This document shows positions 1 through 5,313 of a stretch of DNA of 5,313 nt, piece by piece (position 1 is the first letter of the stretch; every line of letters starts with the position of its first letter). The DNA is taken from positions 1-5,313 of the forward strand of contig NZ_JASLGE010000087.1 of NCBI RefSeq assembly GCF_030150285.1. The letters are read 5' to 3'. A program made the translations under genes and the position numbers. The notes beneath the pieces are model-generated. The model was given only the letters and a program-made list of their open reading frames with translations. It did no database searches and was not told the DNA's origin. This stretch comes from Pseudomonas sp. GTDB lineage: Bacteria; Pseudomonadota; Gammaproteobacteria; Pseudomonadales; Pseudomonadaceae.

Positions 1-61
<61 letters not shown>

Positions 62-65
62 AATA

Positions 66-141
66 TGGCGTCCCCTAGGGGACTCGAACCCCTGTTACCG
101 CCGTGAAAGGGCGGTGTCCTAGGCCACTAGACGAAGGGGAC
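66..141 (-). tRNA. tRNA-Glu(TTC), complete with encoded CCA
   Basis: This is a complete 76-base tRNA on the minus strand. The acceptor stem GTCCCCT pairs with AGGGGAC and is followed by discriminator G and a genomically encoded CCA (TGG at 66-68 on the plus strand). The anticodon loop CTTTCAC carries TTC at 105-107, flanked by the stem CCGCC/GGCGG, and the T-arm is CAGGG-TTCGAGT-CCCTA-like with the invariant TTCGA. It decodes GAA/GAG. In bacteria Glu-tRNA also feeds tetrapyrrole synthesis. It is the promoter-proximal member of a Glu-Gly tandem. Confidence 0.98.
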
Positions 142-202
142 ACACTACAACTTCACTCCCTACCTGCGCTTCGCTGTGTGCTTTACGCTGTAAGTGGCGC
201 GC

Positions 203-231
203 ATTCTAGGGATGGATTGAAGAGTCGTCAA
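203..231 (-). promoter_or_regulatory. sigma-70 promoter of the tRNA-Glu/tRNA-Gly transcript
   Basis: On the minus strand there is a -35 box TTGACG (226-231), exactly 17 bases of spacer, and a -10 box TAGAAT (203-208). The sequence just after the -10 box is GCGCGCC, the GC-rich discriminator typical of stably expressed, stringently controlled stable-RNA promoters. An AT-rich stretch immediately upstream of the -35 box (about 236-260) is positioned like an UP element. The start site should fall near 196, giving a leader of roughly 55 bases before tRNA-Glu. The boxes are seen directly; ppGpp control is inferred from the discriminator. Confidence 0.85.
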
Positions 232-667
232 CCCCAATATGAAAATATATTGAAATCAATGACTTCGCTATTCTTTAGGCATTTTCATACGCAACACGTC
301 GACCAAATCCTGACGCCTATATTCCGGCATCCTACAAGACGCTATGATTGGCGCTGATGAGTGATGGCTATTTGCACCCTTAGTGCGCAACCCTGCTTAT
401 ATGGGTCGCAGAAGGCAGCGACCTCAGCCATTAACGATAACAACCCCATCTCCAGAACAAGCCCCAGGTTCAGTACGAAATGTTTTCGAGCGAAGGTCAG
501 GCAAGGCAAAAATAGGCGAGGAACGGCCGGGGTCGCGCACGACTTTACGTGTTGTAAATGAGCATTCTGAGCCTGCTTTCAACGTAGCATCACCGAGCAC
601 AGATACATTTCGTACATAACCTAGTGGCAACACTGCTTGTCGCGGCACTGACAGGCTGGCAACCCCT
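232..667. other. intergenic stretch with no convincing gene
   Basis: This gap lies between the tRNA promoter and the ribosome binding site of the 683 gene, which point away from each other. Several frames stay open on both strands across about 380-620, but none has a ribosome binding site, a recognisable product or coding-like composition. The left part (236-330) is AT-rich and probably belongs to the tRNA promoter region. The part from about 490 to 600 has two adjacent small inverted repeats: GTCG/CGAC around 532-543, and TTTAC/GTAAA at 544-558 with a 5-base loop. I found no convincing sigma-70 promoter for the 683 gene, although it must be expressed from somewhere in this gap. Confidence 0.6.
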
Positions 668-674
668 AAAGAGG
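668..674 (+). promoter_or_regulatory. ribosome binding site that sets the TTG start at 683
   Basis: AAAGAGG lies 8 bases before the TTG at 683, a normal Shine-Dalgarno spacing. The first in-frame ATG comes only at codon 60, beyond the hydrophobic N-terminal segment, so this site is the main evidence for the rare TTG start. Confidence 0.7.
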
Positions 675-682
675 TTTTAACG

Positions 683-1447
683 TTGACACCTACCCTGATC
701 GCCCTGCTCGTCATCGCCGGGATCGCATTACTGATTGCCATCGGGTACATAAACCACGCGGTGGAAAACAACAAACTGGAAAAAGCCCGTCTCAAAGTCG
801 AACTCAATGACCGCATACGCCGTTGCAGCGAAGTCACGGAGACATTCCCCGGCCAATTGATGACCCCCGCGCTCAAGTTGCTGCTGACTCGCCTGGAGCA
901 AAACGCAGCACAACGCTTGCTGCTTCTGCAAAAAAACGACGTATCGCTAAAAGCACGTATCGCGGAACTCAACGCGCTCATGACACAAGGCGAATCGATC
1001 TGCGTCAACAACCCCCCGCGCCCGATTCTCACCGAAGCCAACGCCAAACATGTGCGGTTTTTGCTTGAAACGCTGCACGGCCAGATCATCCGCGCCGCCA
1101 AGGATCGTGTGCTGACCAACAACGAAGCCAGGCAATGGCTCAAAGAGATCCGCCACCTGCTGGTCGTTGTGCATATCGAGTTCTTTAACCACTTGGGGCA
1201 ACAGGCCTTTCAGCAGAATCAGCCCGGCAAGGCACGACTGGCCTATGAACGTGGCGTGCAGTATTTACGCAAGCAGACTGAACCAGCCCTGTACAAGCCA
1301 CAACTGAGCGCTATGGAAGCACAGTTGGCCCGCGCCAATGCCATATTGACGAACAACCTTGAGCCGAGCGCGCACGAAGCCAACGCACTCACCGAAGGCC
1401 TTAAGGATGACGACGCCGACTGGAAGAAAAAAGCTATTTACGACTAA
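683..1447 (+). CDS. conserved hypothetical protein, single N-terminal membrane anchor
   Basis: The product is 254 residues and I cannot assign a function. Residues about 4-23 form one strongly hydrophobic helix (leucine, isoleucine, alanine) with no charged residue before it. It is followed by a lysine/arginine-rich stretch (KLEKARLK, residues 31-38), so by the positive-inside rule the bulk should face the cytoplasm. The rest looks almost entirely helical, with leucine- and alanine-rich segments at about 60-105 and 125-165. Residues about 168-198 (GQQAFQQNQPGKARLAYERGVQYL) resemble a single TPR-like helical hairpin. The tail is acidic and then basic (KDDDADWKKK). The start is TTG, supported by AAAGAGG 8 bases upstream and by the fact that the membrane helix follows at once. 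It converges on the Nudix gene. From memory, Pseudomonas genomes carry an ortholog next to this Nudix gene; the conserved position suggests a real gene, not a function. Confidence 0.88.
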   Translation: MTPTLIALLVIAGIALLIAIGYINHAVENNKLEKARLKVELNDRIRRCSEVTETFPGQLMTPALKLLLTRLEQNAAQRLLLLQKNDVSLKARIAELNALMTQGESICVNNPPRPILTEANAKHVRFLLETLHGQIIRAAKDRVLTNNEARQWLKEIRHLLVVVHIEFFNHLGQQAFQQNQPGKARLAYERGVQYLRKQTEPALYKPQLSAMEAQLARANAILTNNLEPSAHEANALTEGLKDDDADWKKKAIYD

Positions 1448-1531
1448 GGCCTGCACGACCTGTTATTTGCGCTGCATCACCGGGCACGGGTACATGCCAG
1501 ACCGCGTTTGGGGAAATCGCTCAAATGATCA

Positions 1532-1558
1532 GCAGGCGCGAACCTGGCACGCGCCTGC
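1532..1558. terminator. GC-rich hairpin between convergent genes, possible terminator
   Basis: GCAGGCGCG (1532-1540) pairs perfectly with CGCGCCTGC (1550-1558) around a 9-base loop. It lies 84 bases after the stop of the plus-strand hypothetical gene and 13 bases after the stop of the minus-strand Nudix gene, so it could end either transcript. Neither side has a strong T-tract; the minus-strand side reads TGATCATTT. It may therefore be a weak or rho-assisted terminator or an RNA 3'-end stabiliser. Confidence 0.5.
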
Positions 1559-1571
1559 AACAAAACCGGGA

Positions 1572-2516
1572 TCAGACCTCAGGCCAGAACGCCCGAATAC
1601 CCGCCACGCCTTGCGCACCGCTCTGCCAGGCGCTCTGACGATCATTCGGGCCCAAACCGCCCAGTAAAAAAACCGGTTTGCCGAAGCCCGCAATCAACTG
1701 CTCCGCCTGGGCCCAGCCCAATGGCTGCGCATCAGGGTGCGTCTGGGTGGGTAACACAGGTGACAAGGTTACGAAGTCCACGCCCATTTGCTCTGCCAGC
1801 GCCAATTCCTCAGCGTTATGGCATGAAGCGGCCAACCAGCGCTCCTGAGGAAGCGGCCTGCCTTTAGCGGCATATTTGCGCAATTGCTGGGCCGTTAGAT
1901 GCCAACCGGCTGAAGGAACATCCCCCAGCCACTCCAGCGGCCCCTTGAGCATCAACTGAGCCTTGCCTGCGCACAATCCTGCCGCATCTACAGCCAGATC
2001 CCGATACTGAGGGTCATAACCGTTAGGCGCTCGCAGTGAAACAAGCTTGATGCCCCCGGCAATTGCTCTCTGCAAACCGCGTAACAGCTCCGGCCTTTCC
2101 AGGTCATCCGGGGTAATCAGGTACTGATCGGGCAAGCGCGCCGCGGCCACAATCGGGGCATTGGCGGCCGGGAAGTCGTAGCCGGGCAGATCGCGAGGTG
2201 CAACCCAGGCCAAGGGCTGGCCTTCGGCACCCGCGGGCAGGCCCGTGAATGCCGAAACCTCCCAGACATCCAGCAAAACCTGTTTATCCGGGTAATCATG
2301 CGCGACTTTGATCAAGGGGCGGGCCACCTGAACCACAATACCCAGCTCTTCCTTGAGCTCACGGGCCAATGCGGCTTCAACCGTCTCTGCGGCTTCGACC
2401 TTGCCTCCAGGGAACTCCCACAGACCGCCTTGGTGCTGTGCATCAGCACGTCGCGCAATCAGGACCTTGCCGTCAGCCCCCCGAATAACCGCTGCCGCCA
2501 CATGAACTCGTTTCAC
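1572..2516 (-). CDS. Nudix (MutT-like) hydrolase fused to a ThiE/TenI-like domain
   Basis: This is a 314-residue two-domain cytoplasmic protein. Residues 1-130 are a MutT-type Nudix domain with a complete Nudix box: G38, E44, then R52-E53-L-K-E56-E57-L-G59-I60, exactly the G-x5-E-x7-REUxEExGU spacing. This supports Mg-dependent hydrolysis of a nucleoside diphosphate-X substrate, by analogy with MutT an oxidised dGTP. Residues about 133-314 match the thiamine phosphate synthase/TenI barrel: SxH-like S231-C-H233, SPVLPTQTH at 252-260, the GG loop 286-287 and GAQGVAG at 300-306. Several ThiE substrate residues are altered (see findings), so thiamine phosphate synthesis is doubtful. The start is GTG, set by GGAGGAAG (2524-2531) seven bases upstream; no better ATG exists. 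It lies 56 bases after argJ with no strong terminator between, so co-transcription is likely. The fusion is, from memory, common in Pseudomonas and relatives and is often annotated mutT. Confidence 0.95.
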   Translation of the reverse strand: MKRVHVAAAVIRGADGKVLIARRADAQHQGGLWEFPGGKVEAAETVEAALARELKEELGIVVQVARPLIKVAHDYPDKQVLLDVWEVSAFTGLPAGAEGQPLAWVAPRDLPGYDFPAANAPIVAAARLPDQYLITPDDLERPELLRGLQRAIAGGIKLVSLRAPNGYDPQYRDLAVDAAGLCAGKAQLMLKGPLEWLGDVPSAGWHLTAQQLRKYAAKGRPLPQERWLAASCHNAEELALAEQMGVDFVTLSPVLPTQTHPDAQPLGWAQAEQLIAGFGKPVFLLGGLGPNDRQSAWQSGAQGVAGIRAFWPEV

Positions 2517-2523
2517 CCTTGCA

Positions 2524-2531
2524 CTTCCTCC
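2524..2531 (-). promoter_or_regulatory. ribosome binding site that sets the GTG start of the Nudix gene
   Basis: On the minus strand GGAGGAAG is a near-perfect Shine-Dalgarno sequence, 7 bases before the GTG at 2514-2516. The encoded MKRVHVAAAVI start matches the usual first strand of MutT-type domains, which supports this non-ATG start. Confidence 0.8.
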
Positions 2532-2572
2532 AATCCCGCCTGCTGCCAGGCTTTAAATACCAGCTCCAATGA

Positions 2573-3790
2573 TCAGGTACGGTACTCAGCGTTGATCTTC
2601 ACGTATTCGTGAGACAAATCTGTTGTCCAGATAGTCTCGCTGCAAGCGCCACGACCCAGCTCGATGCGGATGGTGATTTCTTCACGCGCCATCACGGCAG
2701 AGCCCTGCGCTTCCGTGTAACTGGCCGAGCGCGCGCCGCCGCTGGCGATGCACACTTCCCCCAGGAACACATCGATCTTGCTCACATCCAGGTCAGCCAC
2801 CCCGGCACGGCCTACCGCAGCCAAAATACGGCCCCAGTTCGGATCAGAGGCAAACAGTGCGGTTTTGATCAGTGGTGAGTGCGCCACGGTGTAGCCCACA
2901 TCCAGGCACTCCTGATGGTTGGCACCGCCATTCACCTCAACCGTCACGAACTTGGTTGCCCCTTCGCCGTCGCGCACGATGGCCTGGGCCACTTCCATGC
3001 ACACCTCGAACACTGCGGCTTTCAACGCCTCGAACAAAGGACCGCTGGCTTCGGTGATTTCAGGCAAGGCGGCCTTGCCGGTGGCGATCAACATGCAGCA
3101 ATCGTTGGTCGAGGTATCGCCATCGATGGTGATGCGGTTGAACGACTTGTTGGCACCGTCAAGCATCAGATTTTGCAGCACCTCACGGGAGACTTTGGCG
3201 TCAGTCGCGATATAGCCCAGCATGGTGGCCATATTCGGGCGAATCATGCCTGCGCCTTTGCTGATACCGGTCACCGTAATCGTCACACCCTCGTGCACGA
3301 ACTGACGGCTCGCGCCTTTAGGCAGGGTGTCAGTGGTCATGATGCCGATGGCCGCTTGCTCCCAGTTGCTCTCGGACAGGTCGTCCAGGGCCGCCTGCAG
3401 CGCACCTTCGATTTTTTCGACCGGCAGTGGCTCACCGATCACGCCCGTGGAGTACGGCAGCACTGCGCTGGCATCAACACCTGCCAATTCAGCAAGCTTG
3501 GCACAGGTTCGGGTAGCCGCGACCAGACCCGGCTCACCGGTACCCGCATTGGCATTGCCGGTGTTGGTCAAAAAATAACGCACAGAGCCTTGCACACGTT
3601 GGCGAGCCAGAATGACCGGCGCTGCGCAAAAGGCATTCAGCGTAAACACACCCGCCACGCTGGAACCTTCAGCGCAGCGCATCACCACCACATCCTTGCG
3701 ACCAGGACGTTTGATACCGGCTGAAGCAATACCCAGTTCAAAACCGGCTACCGGGTGCAAAGTAGGCAAAGGACCAAGACCAACCGCCAT
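2573..3790 (-). CDS. argJ: bifunctional ornithine acetyltransferase / N-acetylglutamate synthase
   Basis: The product is 405 residues, full length for the family. ArgJ moves the acetyl group from N-acetylornithine to glutamate, releasing ornithine and regenerating N-acetylglutamate; bifunctional members can also make N-acetylglutamate from acetyl-CoA. It acts in the cytoplasm in the cyclic arginine pathway. The hallmark self-cleavage site is intact: SKGAGMIRPNMATML, with cleavage expected between A188 and T189, freeing T189 as the nucleophile of the beta chain. The oxyanion-hole pair T115-G116 lies in STGVIGEPLP. Other conserved blocks are TNTGNANAGTG (75-85), TIDGDTSTND (221-230) and the SDPNWGR segment (315-321). 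The ATG start at 3788-3790 has AGGAG (3797-3801) six bases upstream. The gene follows secA but is separated from it by a terminator, so it probably has its own promoter in the short gap 3791-3844, although I could not identify convincing boxes. Bifunctionality cannot be read from sequence alone. Confidence 0.98.
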   Translation of the reverse strand: MAVGLGPLPTLHPVAGFELGIASAGIKRPGRKDVVVMRCAEGSSVAGVFTLNAFCAAPVILARQRVQGSVRYFLTNTGNANAGTGEPGLVAATRTCAKLAELAGVDASAVLPYSTGVIGEPLPVEKIEGALQAALDDLSESNWEQAAIGIMTTDTLPKGASRQFVHEGVTITVTGISKGAGMIRPNMATMLGYIATDAKVSREVLQNLMLDGANKSFNRITIDGDTSTNDCCMLIATGKAALPEITEASGPLFEALKAAVFEVCMEVAQAIVRDGEGATKFVTVEVNGGANHQECLDVGYTVAHSPLIKTALFASDPNWGRILAAVGRAGVADLDVSKIDVFLGEVCIASGGARSASYTEAQGSAVMAREEITIRIELGRGACSETIWTTDLSHEYVKINAEYRT

Positions 3791-3796
3791 GACGCG

Positions 3797-3801
3797 CTCC
3801 T
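3797..3801 (-). promoter_or_regulatory. ribosome binding site of argJ
   Basis: AGGAG on the minus strand lies 6 bases before the ATG at 3788-3790. It confirms that start, and the MAVGLGPLP N-terminus looks right for ArgJ. Confidence 0.75.
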
Positions 3802-3844
3802 AAACAAGAGGGGTGTTCCGCCGCACGGGCGGGAATTCAATGGT

Positions 3845-3877
3845 AAAACGCCGCGACGGCTAATGCCTGTCGCGGCG
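3845..3877 (-). terminator. rho-independent terminator of secA
   Basis: On the minus strand a 9-bp GC-rich stem (3869-3877 with 3849-3857, CGCCGCGAC/GTCGCGGCG) extends by three more pairs (GGC/GCC) past a single-base bulge to a 4-base loop. TTTT (3845-3848) follows immediately. It starts 28 bases after the secA stop codon. This is the classic form of an intrinsic terminator and suggests that secA transcription largely ends before argJ. Confidence 0.87.
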
Positions 3878-3904
3878 CAAGTGTTTCAGCCGTTGAAACG
3901 GGCC

Positions 3905-5313
3905 TTAGTTGATTTGCCCGTGGCAATGCTTGAATTTTTTGCCCGAACCGCAGTAGCACAGTTCGTTACGGCCCAGCTTCGGCTCGTTACGCACCGGCTC
4001 AGCGGCCACATCAGCTACATCGGCACCTTCCAGCACTTGGGCCAATGCATCCGGCTGATCAAGACCTGGAGCCTCGGCATGCTGGAATTGCATGCGCTGG
4101 GCCAGAGACTCGGCTTCCTGACGCAGACGCGCTTCCTCTTCAACCGGGTCTTCGCGGCGAACCTGTACGTGTGACAGTACGCGGATCGAATCGCGCTTGA
4201 TCGAATCAAGCAACTCGGAGAACAGGTTGAACGACTCGCGCTTGTACTCCTGCTTCGGGTTCTTCTGTGCGTAGCCGCGCAAGTGAATGCCGTGGCGCAG
4301 GTGGTCCATGGTCGACAGGTGGTCTTTCCACAGGTCGTCGAGCACGCGCAGCAGGATCTGCTTCTCGAAAGTGCGCAGCGCCTCGGTGCTGGCCTGCTCT
4401 TCCTTCTCGTTGTAGGCGGCCAGCAGCTCGGCCAGCAACTTCTCGCGCAGGGTCTCTTCGTAGAGCTTGTCGTCTTCGTCGAGCCACTGCTGGATCGGCA
4501 GCTTGACGCCGAAGTCGTTGAGCAGCGCAGCCTCCAGGCCGGCCACGTCCCACTGCTCGGGCAGCGATTGCGGCGGGATGTGCGAGCTGACGGTGGCGTC
4601 GAGCACTTCCTGGCGGAAGTCGGCGATGGTGTCACCGATGTTCTGCGCGGCCAGCAGGCTGTTGCGCATGTGGTAGATGACCTTGCGCTTCTCGTTGGCC
4701 ACGTCGTCGAATTCGAGCAATTGCTTGCGGATGTCGAAGTTGCGACCTTCGACCTTGCGCTGCGCTTTTTCGATGGCGTTGGTCACCATGCGGTGCTCGA
4801 TCGCTTCGCCGGACTGCATGCCCAGGGCCTTCATGAAGTTCTTCACCCGGTCGGAGGCGAAGATGCGCATCAGGCTGTCTTCCAGCGACAGATAGAAGCG
4901 GCTGGAACCGGCGTCACCCTGGCGACCGGCACGGCCACGCAGCTGGTTGTCGATGCGGCGCGATTCGTGGCGCTCGGAGGCGATCACGTGCAGGCCGCCC
5001 GATTGCAGGACTTCCTGGTGACGCTTCTGCCAGTCGGCCTTGATCTGCGCGATCTGCTCGTCGGTGGGGTTGTCCAGCGAGGCCACTTCGACCTCCCAGT
5101 TGCCGCCCAGAAGAATGTCGGTACCCCGGCCGGCCATGTTGGTGGCAATGGTCAGCGCGCCCGGACGACCGGCCTGGGCGATGATCTCGGCTTCCTTCTC
5201 GTGGAACTTGGCGTTGAGCACCTTGTGCTCGATGCCTTCCTGCTTGAGCAGGTTGGACATGTGCTCGGAGGTTTCGATGGTCGCGGTGCCGACCAGTACC
5301 GGCCGCCCCTTGG
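3905..5313 (-). CDS. secA: preprotein translocase ATPase SecA, C-terminal half (5' end outside window)
   Basis: SecA is the cytoplasmic and membrane-associated motor that drives unfolded preproteins through SecYEG. The reading frame stays open to the right edge: 17 codons (KGRPVLVGTATIETSEH) precede the methionine at 5260, so that methionine is internal and the gene is cut by the window. About 468 of roughly 900 residues are visible. What remains is the end of nucleotide-binding domain 2, with TNMAGRGTDI (5114-5143) and QLRGRAGRQGD (4913-4945, the helicase motif VI arginines). The helical scaffold follows (FDIRKQLLEFDDVAN), then the region with GIHLRGYAQKNPKQEYKRESF. A variable acidic linker leads to the zinc-binding tail CYC-x8-CH (C and C at 3956-3958 and 3950-3952, C and H at 3923-3925 and 3920-3922), which binds SecB and phospholipids in relatives. 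The tail reads NELCYC where E. coli has NDPCPC; the ligands are intact. A strong terminator follows the TAA stop. Confidence 0.99.
   Translation of the reverse strand, partial: KGRPVLVGTATIETSEHMSNLLKQEGIEHKVLNAKFHEKEAEIIAQAGRPGALTIATNMAGRGTDILLGGNWEVEVASLDNPTDEQIAQIKADWQKRHQEVLQSGGLHVIASERHESRRIDNQLRGRAGRQGDAGSSRFYLSLEDSLMRIFASDRVKNFMKALGMQSGEAIEHRMVTNAIEKAQRKVEGRNFDIRKQLLEFDDVANEKRKVIYHMRNSLLAAQNIGDTIADFRQEVLDATVSSHIPPQSLPEQWDVAGLEAALLNDFGVKLPIQQWLDEDDKLYEETLREKLLAELLAAYNEKEEQASTEALRTFEKQILLRVLDDLWKDHLSTMDHLRHGIHLRGYAQKNPKQEYKRESFNLFSELLDSIKRDSIRVLSHVQVRREDPVEEEARLRQEAESLAQRMQFQHAEAPGLDQPDALAQVLEGADVADVAAEPVRNEPKLGRNELCYCGSGKKFKHCHGQIN

Noticed and set aside
103..357. Plus-strand open frame beginning inside the tRNA-Glu gene.
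   Set aside because: It overlaps the tRNA and its promoter, has no ribosome binding site and encodes nothing recognisable.
371..390. Small inverted repeat GCAC/GTGC with a 5-base loop.
   Set aside because: It has only four base pairs and no T-tract or conserved context, so it is expected by chance.
424..1143. A 239-codon minus-strand open frame opposite the 683 gene.
   Set aside because: Most of it is the antisense of a well-supported gene. Its serine/arginine-rich composition is typical of a shadow frame, and it has no recognisable motif or ribosome binding site.
2879..3724. A 281-codon plus-strand open frame opposite argJ.
   Set aside because: It lies wholly inside argJ on the other strand. 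The histidine/glycine/arginine-rich composition reflects argJ codon usage, and argJ is unmistakable. Long antisense frames are common in GC-rich Pseudomonas genes.
4015..4635. Long alternative minus-strand frame inside secA, and similar ones at 4206-4553.
   Set aside because: The serine/arginine/threonine- or arginine/alanine-rich, low-complexity translations are frame-shifted readings of secA, whose true frame is continuous and fully conserved.

Overview
The window looks like chromosomal DNA from a Pseudomonas-type gammaproteobacterium. The SecA, ArgJ and Nudix/ThiE-like proteins read like Pseudomonas orthologs, and the order secA - argJ - Nudix gene, facing a conserved membrane-anchored hypothetical, matches what I recall from that genus. 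I see no insertion sequence, phage gene, CRISPR array or defence system. This is a mostly ordinary housekeeping region.

Layout from left to right. Positions 1-141 hold two tandem minus-strand tRNA genes: tRNA-Gly(GCC), cut by the window's left edge, and a complete tRNA-Glu(TTC) upstream of it. A near-consensus sigma-70 promoter (203-231) with a GC-rich discriminator drives both. About 450 bases (232-682) carry no convincing gene but contain a small cluster of inverted repeats near 532-558. A plus-strand gene (683-1447, TTG start) encodes an unrecognised 254-residue protein with one N-terminal membrane helix. It converges on the right-hand minus-strand block, and a 9-bp GC-rich hairpin (1532-1558) lies between them.

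The minus-strand block reads, in transcription order, secA (3' half only, entering from the right edge), a rho-independent terminator (3845-3877), argJ (2573-3790), then a Nudix hydrolase fused to a ThiE/TenI-like domain (1572-2516, GTG start). argJ and the Nudix gene are separated by 56 bases without a good terminator and are probably co-transcribed. secA is probably insulated from them.

The genes share no single pathway: protein export (SecA), arginine biosynthesis (ArgJ), probable nucleotide-pool cleaning (Nudix) and translation (tRNAs). The points most worth a second look are the eroded active site of the ThiE-like domain, an in-frame 18-codon open stretch between argJ and the Nudix gene that may be the tail of a lost gene, and the structured intergenic stretch near 490-600.
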